Positions 1-12,484 of a DNA stretch of 64,000 nt are shown here, piece after piece (the stretch's first letter is position 1; each line of letters opens with the position of its first letter). Under the pieces are notes generated by a model that saw nothing but the letters and a program-made list of their open reading frames with translations, did no database searches and was not told where the DNA came from. The DNA is from Microvelia longipes. Taxonomy: Eukaryota > Arthropoda > Insecta > Hemiptera > Veliidae. Both the position numbers and the translations under genes were made by a program. The stretch spans positions 40,771,627 to 40,835,626 of the forward strand of contig JACMZG010001908.1 in the NCBI GenBank assembly GCA_018340805.1. Direction: 5' to 3'.

Positions 1-1705
1 TCTTCCTGGACATGCCGAATAGGAAGGGGTCAACCCATCTACCTTGCGTAACACCCAAGTCTATAATAGCATAAAGAAATTAATGAAATACTTTCATACC
101 AAGACAAGAATGTCGTTATATTTCATCACTTTCTTACATAACTTAACAATTGTTACAAAATCAAGGTCGATCGTTTTAGAACTTATAGCCTCTAGGCCTT
201 ATAAAAACCTTGATGAGTTCGGCATCAAAACTACTTTGATCCTGAAAAAATGCTCTATTAAAGAGGATTATTTTCCCTAGACGCAGGTTAATCCTTCTTG
301 CTCAAGATTTAAAGTTCTAAAGAGCCCATTAGTACTATTCTTGTTAAGAATTTAGATGTTAGATAATATTTCATTTTTCGTGAAATAGATTTAAGTTGAG
401 ATTAAAAGTAATATTTGTAACCCAAATAAAGAGGCTTGTTTTTAAAGATGTTTATTGGGTTATTAGAACTTTCCTTTGCAAGTACGTGTTGTTTTTAGTT
501 AATTGGAAATAGTATAAGTAAGTATCACAAAGTGTTTAAGGTGTAATTAAATAAGAATTTAATTAATTTAATTCGTACTGTAAACAGTTTGAACAAAAAA
601 GTAATTATTTTAAAATATACGATAAGACCTGAGATCTAACAAAAGTTATAAGCTAATATGCTATGTGAATTATTAAAGGTTTCAAATATTATAACTTCAT
701 CCTAGACTAAATGAAGTGCTAAAGGCAAATGCTTAGTCAAATAAAGCGACTCAATAATAAAGCAAAGTAGTGTAATACAATGTAAATACATTATTTCGTA
801 CACTTTTCTATCGCAAGGCATTTAGAAACATATAAGAGGTGAGAAAATAAAAGGAACCACGTGTAACTTAACATTTTTTAATGCAATACTTTAATTGTTA
901 ATACCAGGAGGCCACCGGTAGAGTATGTATCATGCGTGGTTAGCTGATATTCATTATACTAAAGCTTATTTAGCTCTCTGCCCACACAGTCCTATCTTGC
1001 ACTTCATAATCATTCTCTTGACGTTATGAAGAATGACTTTTGTGCCAAAAATTCCCCAACTATTTGTTACAGTCTTTGAAGTTTTTGCACAATTTTATTT
1101 TTTACAGTTCATGGCTTAATTGTGTAATGGATGGATCGCACCCAAAAATAATAAATTAAGTTGATTCTATAAACTTTCTATACTTTTTTTTCACATTGAA
1201 GTTTAGTTTAACGCAAGTAAAATAAATAAGGCTTTCGATGCATAATCAATGTAATTCTCTGAGTAGGTTCTTTAGAAAATAAAATTACAAAAACTAAAAA
1301 ATTATTTTTACTGTCGATTTTATTTTTAACATTCAGTTCTTACTTTTCTTTATTTATACCGCATGCCTATTGTAACATTATTCTGCTATATTGTGATATA
1401 GGATTTATCCAATCTATAGATTAAACGATATTTGAACAATCTATTTAGGAACATTGTTTATACATATAAGACAAGTGTAAATAACTTCTTTAGTTTGTAA
1501 ATGTTTAAATATTAGTCTATATGAGTCTTTTTATTTTGTTTCATTACTTTATTTTCAAAAGTTTATTTTATTTTGTATTGTATGAGAGTTTCATAATATT
1601 GTTATAGTTATAGTTGTTTCTTGTTCTTTCTTTTATTTCTTTTACCCCTAGATTTATAATGAGATTTATAATTTAACCCAGTTCCAAAGAAAACAATTTG
1701 GAAGT
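1..1705. other. AT-rich stretch, no recognised gene
   Basis: This is AT-rich sequence with many stops in all frames. One open stretch in the first 280 bases has no ATG at its start and matches no family I know. I see no repeat shared with the rest of the window. It is probably intergenic or intronic. Confidence 0.6.
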
Positions 1706-1726
1706 ATAATATATATATATAATATA

Positions 1727-1764
<38 letters not shown>

Positions 1765-1815
1765 ATTATTTATTTATATTTATATATTGTGTGTGTGTAT
1801 GTATATATGTATCTA
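1706..1815. repeat. (AT)n microsatellite with GT-rich edge
   Basis: Imperfect TA dinucleotide tract with single-base phase breaks, running rightwards into tgtgtgtgtatg. Open frames across its right edge are products of the simple sequence. Confidence 0.95.
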
Positions 1816-2204
1816 TTTCTAGTGCATTTTTGTAAACACGAATCTATCAAACGAATTAAAATTTTTAAATCAAACTTTTTTTCAAAAATCAAGCTTAGGA
1901 AGAACATGAACCCTATGGAAACCCTATTGGTTTTTGTGACGGCATGAACCTGGTAAGTGAGACAGCCAAATTTTTTATAAATCGATAAATAAGGGTTACA
2001 ATACCGCAGTCGATATGACAATTTTAAGTGGCCAAAACACCGAATGTACCGTAAGATATAAACAAATCTTGAGTAGGCTGTCATTTTCCATGATTCATGG
2101 GGGCTGAATACAAAGGTTTTTAAAAATATTTCCTAGGTGATTTTAAGACCTCCTAAGTAGCTTTTACGATCTTGTCAGCTTGAAACTTAGGACATTTTAG
2201 GTCT

Positions 2205-2580
2205 TATATAGAAGTAAGTACATGCGTGACGAATTTCAAATCAATCCGATATTTTTTCGTGTTCTATAACAATTAGACATTCTTGCGAGGTCAATAATGA
2301 GGTGGATGACGTCATAGAAAAAACGTCTGTATATAAAACTAAAGATCAATTTTTGTACCAAGATTCAACTATCTAGCATAAATATACTGCTAGGTTGCTA
2401 CGATGATAACTAACACACTTACACATACAAATAGGGAACTTTTCAAGACTTCCTGAGTAGTCCATGTCAAATGTTTTAAGACCACTTGTCAGGGATAAAT
2501 TAGGTAGAATCCCCGTTTCGGATTTTTAGAGCTATCATTATTTTTACTATATACCCAGGATATAAATGAGGAAAATTAAA
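2205..2580 (+). repeat. Repeat A, decayed copy lacking the 5S-like part
   Basis: It shows the repeat A order: the acatgcgtg segment, gatgacgtcat, the tagcataaatatactg / gctacgatgataac segment, and the terminal hairpin remnant ending in tataaatgaggaaaattaa. It is more diverged than most copies, so it is probably older. The head and the 5S-like segment are missing. Confidence 0.75.
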
Positions 2581-4172
2581 ATAAATAATTCTATTTATTT
2601 AACAATAAATAAACTGAACACGGGTTGAAAAATTCAATGATTAAATTTGAACTAAATCATTGCCTCTGATTGTAATAAACTTACTTAAAAAGCCATATTA
2701 AAACAACTTAAAACTATTTTCACTTAAGTAATTTCTTCTACAGATCTAAATTGCATCGTTTAAAAGGATGGACTTAAACCTGTCTCGCTACCATGTTTTT
2801 TCAAAAAGCTATTACGTCTGTTACTTAAACGAAAAGAAATAATTAAAATGTCGTAACACACGCCGAAAATACTTCCGAGTATCGGAAATTAAGCATTCCA
2901 GGTCACGGTGACGTCATTAGGGCGATATAATTTTCGGTTTTTATTACGGGATGCTAAACTACCGTAAATTAAATGGCCATTAAAGGGCGTGGCGAAGCGT
3001 TAAAGTCCAAAGATATAATAAATCATTTTCTTGTACTTCATATTCTTCATTGCAATACTTTTACTTATATAACTAAAACTATTTTTAAAATTCATTTTTC
3101 GATCTTCAACATAATTGGTTGGTTGTGTGAATATAAATTACTCATAAATTTGTCTTAAAACTTTAATTGCGTGTATGTATTTGGCGATAGAGTGGAATAA
3201 ATTATATTTAAGTTGTAAACAACCCATATAATATGCAATAATTGAAATAAATAAAATAGTCCATAGTCAGCGGACATTATTCAGCACTAACTTGACAATA
3301 ATTAATTGAACTTATTGACAATACTTATTGAAATTATTGACAATAATTTCTATAACTCTGATCATTATTGAGAGTTATAGAAATTCATTTCTGCTTTGTT
3401 AATAGTGAACAGGAACAGCATTGGTCAGATTAAAATTTCTATAAGTTATTGGCAGTAGTAGAAGGTGGAGGAGGAAGAACCACCAGCATGTAGACACATT
3501 TCCGTGGCTCTTTGCACCAGCCCCAATTACAGGATGCTTGACGCCAAAGCCAGCCTAGCCCTAACGCGCTTTTCTGGCTCTAGCTCTTTTTAATCACGTG
3601 ATATATTGTTTCACATGGTTTAGTTCTATATCTATTAAAAGAGCTGTGGCTTTACATTGGCTCCTCGTACTTTCTCTTATGAGCTCATTGCGCATTTAAC
3701 AGCATAGTCCTTTGGGCTCTGCTGAAATCGCTACTCGACATCAGTTCCCTCGTTACCTCTTTGCCTGAGAATAGATGAAGTTTAGTTTTCAAGTTAGTTT
3801 TTATTTAGTTTTCACTAAATGACTACTAAACATTAATTGATTCTATTTAGGACAGAGGATCCTAAATTTTGCTTAACCCTGATCTACTTGTCAAGGGTCC
3901 TTAACGGTAGGGGAAACCATTGTACCTTAGATCAGAGTATTTTTCCGATCAACATAGAAAAATATCATGAGACTATTACTTATCGTGATATTACAAATAA
4001 CAAAAAAACAATATAAACATTTGTTCATATTATTATGAACAACAAGTATATTAATTCATAATTGCAATTTTTTATCAGCATCAGTTCTAGTTTCATCAAT
4101 TACCATACATAAATAACATATTAATATACGATACTGCAACGATATAAGCGAATTTTAAAATGTACTAGTCGA
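2581..4172. other. Unique AT-rich sequence with a less AT-rich patch
   Basis: No gene is recognised. Positions 3345-3359 and 3371-3385 form a perfect 15-bp inverted repeat (aatttctataactct and its complement) around an 11-base loop. Positions 3450-3790 are clearly less AT-rich than their surroundings and include a short stop-free run on the plus strand, but no start, splice sites or known motif can be assigned. Confidence 0.55.
3345..3385. repeat. Perfect 15-bp inverted repeat
   Basis: The arm aatttctataactct is followed after 11 bases by its exact reverse complement. Just upstream, short units of the type ttattgacaata recur three times. Confidence 0.85.
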
Positions 4173-4250
4173 AACAAGAGGCCTTTCGCCTCATGGTCCC
4201 TACGCACTACACGGCGTCGGCTCATGGGGCCGCTTCGCGGCCTCCACGCC
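4173..4250 (+). repeat. GC-rich hairpin element, family E
   Basis: A GC-rich island in AT-rich DNA. It starts aacaagaggcctttcgcctc, continues with a ctacac/ggcgtcggc block, and ends in the palindrome ggccgcttcgcggcc. Related copies lie at 24161-24213 (same strand) and 35025-35118 (opposite strand), all with the aa/caagaggcc or catgaggcc start. No open frame of note. A short structured transposable element or a SINE relic are both possible. Confidence 0.65.
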
Positions 4251-6463
4251 TTTCTGTAACCGCTTTACAGCCACACGTATGTTGTTCTATATGAGTCCAT
4301 CATATTACTGGTTTATATGTATAAGTGGTACATGTCATTTTTATTAATACATCGTTACTTTTGAAGTCTGAACACACTAAGAACTCTTTTCAGTTCACAG
4401 AAACCCTTAAAATCATTTCTTAAATCTAATAGTATGAGCACATTTTTTCAAATAATAAACACTAATATTTTACAATTGGCTAGTGTAAAAAATTTCATAG
4501 ACTGCTCTGTGACGTTTTTTAAAACACACTAAAGACACAAAGTTTCTTCCCTCTCATAATAATGCGAAAGAGGCCTGCGCATGATTGAACTCATGACCAC
4601 ACTTTACACTCAATTTTAAGTTCACAGTGTAGTTGTATAACTTAATCACGCCTCGTAGGACCCTAAATATCGTAAAGTTACTATAAACAAATACATTTTG
4701 CACATTTGCACATCTAAACCTTAGAAGAAAAGATGAAGTATTATTTCACAGCGCGGAGTGAGACATAATATAGTAATTGGTATTGTTTTTGACAGGATTT
4801 ATAAACAATATTGATTAGAGATATAGGTCTAGGCGGTTCTAAACTCCAGGTTGAATGTAGTAAAATATGGAAATTTGAAATTATTTTAATTGCTAATACT
4901 TTTAGTGTCATTGTAGCTGTGGCGACATTATGTCATTATCCAAGAAGATATAATCAGACATTAGAGAAAATTAAAACCGAATATATTCAAACTAAATGGT
5001 TACTAAATTTTAGTACTCTTACTTGTAATGTAAACTTCAATTTCAAAAGTCCAATAAAAGATATCAGAGGACTGTAAATAACTATTTATGTTATGTAATT
5101 TAATTTTTAGTTTCTTCAGAAATGAAGTAGCAGTGTGTATGGATATAATCCTAAGTATTTATTTACTCTTCATCTTAACACTTCTTAATAAAATCATATA
5201 TCCTAGGAAATTCACTAATAATAAAGACTATTTTTTTATAGCTTTACACATTCTCTTTATTTTCCGAAGTGTAATATGTTGAAATAATTGCATTAAGTAA
5301 GAAGTAGATATTTATACATTTTATTGATTCTTTTTTATTACCAGATAAAAAGTTACGAAATTCTGGCTCTGTGATCCGCATGCCGGGCGAATTTCCTTTA
5401 AAATTGGTGTTTCTGTGCTTAACAGTCAATTTTATCGATTTTATAAAATCGATCATTTTTTTTCTTTTAGGAAAAGTGGAAATTGTTATACCACGCGTGG
5501 AAAATCATTAAGTGAATGAATCCGCTCCGGATCATATGATCATGATTCAAGGAGGTCCCTAGTGCCTTTAGATTATAGATTTTTAACGAGTACTAAGGAA
5601 ACTGCAAGACAAAAATCACGGATCAAGTGGTTTTTAAAAATGTTCATGCCCATCGTGAAAATCTTTGCTTAAACAAAATACGAATGAATAGTAAGCTGCA
5701 TATTATACAAGGTAAAATTATACTAACTTCTTGCATGTCCCAATTAGAGTCGTAAATATAAATAAATGAGAAAGTAGACTTTTATTTTTTTCAATTATAA
5801 AATCTATGAAGCAATAATAATGAGCTATAGAGCAAAATAAATGGAATCGATACTGGCGGTCCACCTACTGAATGACATACAGAGAACAGAGGATAAAGAA
5901 TGGTTGACATCTTTATTTCAGTTGCATAGTGTAGTGTTGAGAGACTAGTTACCAGTTAGAATTATGTTTACATTCTTTAAAGTGAGAAAGAATATGTGTA
6001 TTAAGAAGGACTGGAATTTGCCTTTAATTAAGGAAGATGATGTTCACAATAAAGTTGGTTGTTTTGATAATTTGTTTTTTTAAAGATGAGAAGATTACGT
6101 AAATATGTGAATATATTAAAAGCTTTCGATGAAGAAAATGTTCTCACCCCTAGAGTGGCACCCCTGGAGGAGAAATGGGAGTAATTTGATTAGAGAAGGG
6201 TTGGGTTGGTATCGAAAATAAGGAAGTGATTGGGTACGCAGGAGTTTGAACTCTCCCTGTCCTTGGAAGGACCTCTCTTACATAAGGAGGCCGGTCAGTA
6301 AAACGATACTAAGCATAACTTGAGAAAGGAATTACATCATCTAGGTTTGACCTCAAAGTACCAAGAGTACCACCAACCTACCACCTGACTCTTCCATCCT
6401 TAATGAAGGTTCATTAATAATGGTACTTTTCGAGAGTTGAAGGACGTATTTCTCAAGATTTAC
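4251..6463. other. AT-rich sequence with small open frames and a repeat B scrap
   Basis: The frames at 4811-5077 and 5088-5282 are rich in codons expected from AT-rich DNA and show no family motif. Two short ATG-started frames at 5964-6083 and 6086-6184 have protein-like composition but lie in different frames and match nothing known. A perfect gatcatatgatc palindrome lies near 5532. Confidence 0.45.
5360..5440 (+). repeat. Repeat B fragment (left arm)
   Basis: Contains attctggctctgtgatccg followed by gccgggcgaatttcctt and a gtgtttctgtgctta segment. This matches the ends of the fold-back element at 24881-25269 and fragments at 12175, 20935, 39648 and 45050. Confidence 0.7.
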
Positions 6464-6631
6464 TTGAGGGCGAGATGATACCCATCGTCTGGACGAGGAA
6501 ATCATTTCTTACGACATCATGAGAAAACAACTTTTTGATCTGAATATAAAGAACTGAATTAGTTCCCCATTCGTGCTTGACCATCTTAGATTCTATCAAA
6601 AACACATTTTTCAAACCTAAAACCAAAACCT
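6464..6631 (-). CDS. Possible internal coding exon, unrecognised protein
   Basis: On the minus strand an open frame of 56 codons is bounded on the left (in transcript sense) by a strong acceptor-like tract ending ttcttttttcacag and on the right by a donor-like gtaaatc. The predicted peptide is mixed in composition, includes HEWGTNSVLYIQIKK and ends QTMGIISPSS, and its codons use varied third bases. I recognise no domain. The open frame extends further on both sides, so exon borders are inferred only from the splice-like motifs. No neighbouring exon was found, and a transposon remnant or chance open frame is equally possible. Confidence 0.22.
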
Positions 6632-7800
6632 CTGTGAAAAAAGAAGAAACGAATTTATAACAATCCAAAAATGTACAGTAATTAAAAAGCTCGATTACGT
6701 ATGTTAAAAGAATTAAAGCATCGAATGCAGTTTTGCCGTCGTTATGAATACCACCTTTGTTTTACAGATTATTTGTTGAAAAATATTGATTACAGAAGTA
6801 TTTGTGTATCCCTATTTACTGTTTTCTAAATTATAAAGTCCAGTCTAGAATAATAAAATCAAAAATTGCTAAGTTGATCAAAAATGTGTTTAAATTCTTG
6901 AATGCATGTTTATGACTATTTTGGCCATAATCAGAAGACTAAGCGGAATCGACTACCCACTCCCCTCCGTTATTTTGTCGTTAAGAGAAGTTTGGCTTGA
7001 GATTTGAAAATAAGTTAATTCAAAGTATAAGAGGATTATGAACCCCTCAAAGTAAATTAATTGGTTACCTTCTTAGATGTGGACCAACATTCGCCCATCC
7101 TTAAAATAAAATCAAACTTTTATTTAGCTACCATGATGATTTTAATTAATTTTCACTTTTAAATGAAGTAGTAAGAATAATTTGGGAAAGTTAATAATGA
7201 GGAGATTTAATATTGGGATACTTCATACCTCCCGGTAAAGTGACTAAATTCAAATAACGCCACAAAACACGATTGTATAGTTCATTGCTAGATTATTATT
7301 AATACACCCATTTCTAATAAATGTTATTACTAACTGTCACTCTATCCTTTACTCTACAAATTTGACGGTACACATCCAACAGGTGGTTTGTTCATATAAT
7401 TTGTTAGGACGCCTATTTTGTATAATTAATCGCTTTACTTAAAAATTTATACTTAAATACTTTGTTTTCTTAATTCTAGTTATTATATAACTGAAAATAT
7501 TTAAAAGATTACAATAATGATAATTATCCCTCGATAAAAAATGTTGAAATTTTCTTCAAATAATATTAATTTAAACAAGTAAATTATTTTACGTAATGTT
7601 TTTATAAGTAATACATAGAATAATTGGAAATAAAATAAAAAATTACATTTGATTGTTAAGCTTAATAATAAGGGTAGGAATGAGAACATCGTTATGTTCA
7701 CATAAAGCTTAAATAATAATATGTAATGACTTTTTATTTACATATTGAAAAGTTATTTAACAAGTCACAATTAAATAAAAACACGAAATAAAAATTAGGT
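6632..7800. other. AT-rich stretch, nothing recognised
   Basis: No motif, shared repeat or coding signal is visible. The open frame at 7501-7701 on the minus strand is Phe/Leu/Ile-rich as expected of AT-rich noise. Confidence 0.6.
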
Positions 7801-7804
7801 ACGG

Positions 7805-8120
7805 GTATCTCAGTACTTTTCCTCTCAATTTCAGACTCGCTGGTAATGAATGAAGCTCAGAATGTAATGATTATCCTAAGCCTAATAAGGTTGTATTACT
7901 TCGATCTCGCTTCGCTCGTCCTTATGCCATGCACTATACAAAGCGTAAGTTGGTGTTACTTCGGTCTTTCTGTTTTCGAACTCAGAATAAAGTGGTTATA
8001 CAAAGCCTAGGGTCATATGTCTTCGGACTCGCTTCGCTCGTCCTCACAATTATTCAAAGCTTATGGTAGTATTATTTCGACCTCAGAATTATTAGATAAC
8101 CAAATATCTTGGGTGTTATA
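7805..8120 (+). repeat. Repeat A head region expanded as a ~60-bp minisatellite
   Basis: Starts with the repeat A head (aggtacgggtatctcagtac). The ttcg(g/a)(a/t)ctcgcttcgctcg motif then recurs at about 7901, 7961, 8023 and 8077, spaced 60, 62 and 54 bases, each separated by a tacaaagc-type linker. Units are diverged, so the expansion is not recent. Confidence 0.7.
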
Positions 8121-8204
8121 TCCTTAGGTCAATTTAACCTTAGAAATAATAGATGATGGGCCATAGCCCAATGAAAAAGGCTATGGCGTGACTGTAAAAT
8201 ACAA

Positions 8205-8224
8205 CTATATACATACATACATAT

Positions 8225-8255
<31 letters not shown>

Positions 8256-8295
8256 TAATATATTATATATATATAAATATATATTATATATATGT
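8205..8295. repeat. (AT)n microsatellite
   Basis: Starts as tacatacatacat and becomes an interrupted TA tract. Confidence 0.95.
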
Positions 8296-8309
8296 GCTGT
8301 TTAACTAAA

Positions 8310-8495
8310 GTGACCTGTGTGTACACGAGTCTGATACAGTATCTGTATAAGGTTTCAACTCTTAAACACATAAAATTGGTTAAAACCACTCAGGAGGCTT
8401 AAAACACCTTAAAACGATGATTTAGGTAAAACCTCGATTTTGGATTATTGAGCAGCCACATGGGTTTTTTTCTATATACCTAAGGTAGTGTATTA
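8310..8495 (+). repeat. Repeat A, tail fragment
   Basis: Carries the actcaggaggcttaaaacac block and the ctatatacctaaggta part of the terminal hairpin. It is followed directly by a nearly full copy in the same orientation, giving a head-to-tail pair. Confidence 0.7.
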
Positions 8496-8516
8496 AGAAT
8501 AATACAAAAAAGAAAA

Positions 8517-9268
8517 TATCAGGTAAGAGGTACCTCGGAACATTTCCTCATCACATCGGATTCGCTAAGCTCATCCTCCCTGCTTTGGACTCGCTTCGCT
8601 CATCTTTAGATAGTAAACGCATCCGTATCATTCTCAGCGATCACCCATACAGCACAGACCACGCTCAATACTCCTTATTTTTTATGATTAAACAAAAATC
8701 ATAGATATACTTTTCGTATTGAAATACTTAGTGTACTTATTTATTAAGTAAAAGTATACACTTAACCAAATTGCAACTCAATAGGAGCATTCTCCAATTT
8801 ACTACAATTTTTTAAAAAACGTACAAAAGTCATTAAATAAAAATTGAACTAATGCTGATAATGAGATGCAACTTGGCACATATGTTAGTCTTATACATAA
8901 TCACATGCGTGCCAAATATCAATCCGATCGCTCATTTTTCCTAGTTTTATGATTTTTCGAAATTTTTGCTGAGTCATTATTGCGGGTTAATGTCGTCATA
9001 ATGAAATCATTTTCCGAATAGCACAACTACAGCAGTATAATGATTTTTGTACTAAACTTTAACTCTCTAGCATAAATACAATGGGCGCTACGATGATAAC
9101 AGACACACACACACACACACGTACAGACAGACAACTTTGCGGAAACCACTCACGAGGCCTTAAAAACGTCTAAAACGGATAATTCCGGTTTCATCCCGGT
9201 TTAGGTTTTTTTGCAAAGACAATACTTTTCCTATATACCTACGGTATAAAGAGGAAAAGTAAAAAAAA
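8517..9268 (+). repeat. Repeat A, near full-length copy with 5S-like segment
   Basis: About 750 bp. Order: ggtacctcgg head; two cgcttcgctc motifs; 5S-like segment at 8629-8690, read on the minus strand; a segment of acttatttattaagtaaaag; gatgataatgagatg; the gacgtcat-equivalent; gctacgatgataacagac with an (AC)n run at about 9102-9120; and the terminal hairpin acttttcctatatacctacg...gaggaaaagta. The 5S-like part covers the region where 5S genes carry their internal Pol III promoter. No coding capacity. Boundaries are set by comparison with the copies at 49018 and 56610. Confidence 0.85.
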
Positions 9269-10389
9269 GAAATAGATATTTTAATTAATGTTATACTTAT
9301 ACAAATTAATTCCACTTTACATTCATATCTGAATAAAAATAAAAATGTATCTATAAAGTTTTAAATATACAATCGAAAGTAAAAAAAGAATTTGAATTAA
9401 TTAAATTGCTTTCAACGTTGGACGCAACAAGATGAAATAAAAGGGGTTTTAAAAGAGACATTAGGCATGATATAATGATATAAATTGTATTGAATATAAT
9501 GCATTTATTTAATTTACCTAATATAGAATATTTAAATTTTATAAACTTGATTTTTAAATTAATAATAAAGGTTGGTTCGATTGTATTTAAATTGAAGGTA
9601 TAATAAATTGCAGGTTCTTTTATAATAGTTTGTATAATTTACTTTTTTAAAACAAAAAAAGTTAAATAACTCGCATAAAAGTTTAACTAACTACAAATCT
9701 TTAAATACTAATAGCTGATCCCTTCTTGAATCTATGAATTGCTTGAATAGAGTTCGAAAACATAAAGCATCAAGTAATTGTTATGTTCTGGGTAAGATCA
9801 AATTTATACAGTGGACCGCATGTCTTCCTCTCCTAAATTTTGAAGCTTTTGAAATAAATAATGAAACTTAAAGTACTTCTTGGAGGTGGAGTTAACTTCG
9901 GTTGTCCTATACAACACCGAATTTTAACGAAAAAATATAAAAAGTGAATAGGAAGGTAAACTTTTATTAGACTCTTTGGCATATGGGGATGAATACAAAA
10001 CATTTCGCCCGTTACATATTTTGATCTAAAAAATAAGTATCTAAACTTAAAAAAATAGAAAGTTTGATTTAAAATTAAGCTTCTGTATTGACATTTGAAA
10101 GAATTTGCCAAGAGTAAAATTCCCTATTTGGCTTAAGAACATAAACTATACATTACTCGTAATTTTAAGGAAATAATTTTCCCTAAATCTAGCAGCATTA
10201 GTGACTCTGAATACCTTTAAATAAGGTTAAGGTTAAGATTTGGGGTTTAAACCAAAAATAAGGCATTTTTACTATTTGCAAATTATTTATAATATAAATT
10301 TATTTGTATCAGAGTTCTTTTAGCTAGTGCATACTATATAGAGTAGAGTATCAATATATTATTATTATTATTAATTGTGATTGGGGTGA
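9269..10389. other. AT-rich stretch, no recognised gene
   Basis: Nothing shared with the window's repeat families. The minus-strand open frame at 9833-10111 shows no motif. Confidence 0.55.
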
Positions 10390-11360
10390 TTAGAGTCGAG
10401 GATGGACACCATTTGCACTGCGACTGGAATCTATTGTACATCCTCTTAATTATTCTGCTTAATTGGTCCAGGTCAGAATAATCCTTTTCCCCGGACTAGG
10501 TCTAGGATCTTCTTGACCAGTGATTCGTTCGTAGAGTGAAAAATTAGTGAAAGTGCTGTTACAAAAGTTGGAAAACTTTGAAAGGCTAGGGCTACACATC
10601 TCAGAAGAATGTGAGAGGCAGTTTCGGTTTCCGATTCACAAAGCCTACGCATTGGGTTATCTATAAAGATACCAATGGTATGGAGGTGTTTTAGGAGGTG
10701 ACAGTGACCAGTCAGTAATCCAGTTACTGTTCTAAGGTCCCTTCTGCTTAGACTGAGAGATCCTCAGTTACTTTGGGACTGGGTCTTTTTAACATAAGTT
10801 TACTGTGGCTCATGCCAGAGGATTTGTTCCAATTGGGCAGGTGATTGGTTAAGAGCCAATCTTTAACTACACCTATGGTATAGTTTTGGGAATGGTTGAT
10901 ATGGGTTCAGGGCTCACAGGTGTGGTCTCAAACCCCTTTTTTGCAAGGATGTCTGTTTGCTCATTACCTTCAATTGCCTTATGGCCATGCACCAATCTAA
11001 TTTCTACATCATTTTTGAGTGACAAGGTCAAAAGGTATTGTAACCACTCCCAGACAACCTTAGAGTGACTTTGTATGAACCAAGAGCTTTAATGGCAGCT
11101 TGGTTGTCAGTAAAAATATAAATAGAAGTCTGATTATGATTATTTCAAATATTTTCTATTACACAGGCATTAATAGCAAGTATTTCTGCTTGAATCACTG
11201 TAGCATACTTTTCTGAAGGAAGAGAGGTTTTGAGATTAGCATGAGCCTCATATATACCACTCCCAGAGCCACAGTCCATCTTAGATCCAAACAGTGTCAC
11301 CAGAGGATTGAAGTGGTTCACAATTGAAACTATGACAACTGAGTGTGAAGGGTTTTTCAT
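10390..11360 (-). pseudogene. Decayed LINE-type RNase H and C-terminal region
   Basis: The minus strand encodes fragments of the RNase H domain and the C-terminal tail typical of insect non-LTR retrotransposon polyproteins. Seen in order: GSKMDCGSGSGIY (first RNase H strand; the usual Asp before GSK is Phe), KYATVIQAEILAI (with the conserved Glu), IFTDNQAAIKAL (with the conserved Asp), then a tail with LLTGHCHLLKHLHTIGI and RLCESETETASHILLRC, the usual Cys/His end motif. Several in-frame stops and frameshifts separate these pieces, so no intact protein is made. The reverse transcriptase part is absent; upstream of about 11360 the sequence turns into a palindrome. RNase H would cut RNA in RNA-DNA hybrids during retrotransposition. 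Confidence 0.85.
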
Positions 11361-11476
11361 ATGAGAGTGAGTGGGTGATCATGTAATCAGAGTTCATAGA
11401 TAGTATGGGACTCTGAATTACATTCACTACTTTGGAGTGACCTCTAGTAGGGAGCTATATTATATATATTATATAT

Positions 11477-11524
<48 letters not shown>

Positions 11525-11720
11525 ATATATATATATATATAATTATATATAGCTCCCTACTATTAGAAGTCACTCCAAAATAGTGAATGTAATTCAGAGT
11601 CTCATACTATCTATGAACTCTGATTACATGATCACGTACTCACTACTCATATGAAAAACCCTTCACACTCAGTTGTCATAGTTTCAATGGGGACCACTTC
11701 AATCCTCTGGTGACACTGTT
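11291..11720. repeat. Large inverted repeat with (AT)n core inside the LINE remnant
   Basis: The left arm at 11291-11456 is repeated as a reverse complement at 11551-11720 with only scattered differences. The spacer at 11457-11550 is almost pure TA. The arms include the start of the RNase H remnant, so the inverted duplication happened after or together with the insertion of that element. Confidence 0.92.
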
Positions 11721-12174
11721 AACTTTCTAACATAAATTTAGCGAATGTCAATGGAAAAACTTTACTTACTGCTTACCCTCCTTACTAATTATAATGTAAT
11801 AGCTAAATTTCTTATCTAATTCCTAATTAAAGATAGATTACCTAACACTTGTAACTCAATTTTAGCCTTACAGCTTCATAAAATACTCATAAAAACTTTT
11901 TATTTTAAACGTCTATTAATTTTAATAACTCTTGTTTGAAGTTATACTAAACGCTAGTACTTTTTATTGCAGTTTTTAGCGGCGCATTGTATAAAAAATT
12001 TAATTTACCAATAACAGTTAAAGATAGGAGTGAAAATGACCTCTTCTCGTAATTACCAACTAACCCCTTAGTTGTTAAATCTCTATTTAATGCCTACAAT
12101 TTTGTGTCTAATATGGAAATATTGCTATAACTTCAGTGCATAAGACTTTAACAATGCTTAAAATAATTATTAAC
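11721..12174. other. AT-rich stretch, nothing recognised
   Basis: No repeat-family match or coding signal seen. Confidence 0.6.
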
Positions 12175-12300
12175 AATTCTGACGCGGAGATCCGATAGCC
12201 GGGCGAATTTTCTTTGAAGTGCGTGCTTTAAGGTTTCCGGTGTATACTTTATAACCTGAGGAGTAGCGTCACAACTTGTTCATATTTTAGAATTTTTCAA
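12175..12300 (+). repeat. Repeat B fragment
   Basis: Begins tctgacgcggagatccg, then gccgggcgaattttctttg and ggtttccggtgtatac, followed by gcgtcacaacttgtt. The same order is seen at 39648-39790. Confidence 0.75.
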
Positions 12301-12484
12301 AAATCTATAATAATTTTATTGAATTTAAATTTTTACAAAACTATTGTCATTTTTTTCAAAATTAGCACTTCTCAGCATATAGTTCTCTTTATGGTAATTA
12401 TTAACGCAATAAGAAATGGATTTTTGAGCAAGAAAGCAAGCATTTTGAAGAAACTTCTGTATACTGTAAATTAAGAAATGAGTG

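Noticed and set aside
44..280. Protein-like open frame at the window's left edge
   Set aside because: Its end (ELIASRPYKNLDEFG) looks plausible, but there is no ATG, no known family and no clear splice site; it could be the end of an exon but cannot be supported.
4811..5077. 88-codon open frame preceded by a gtttttgacag acceptor-like tract
   Set aside because: All three frames contain stops soon after the acceptor, so the exon reading fails.
5964..6184. Two adjacent short ATG frames read as one gene
   Set aside because: They lie in different frames with no splice signals joining them and no recognised domain, so they are kept only as a remark.
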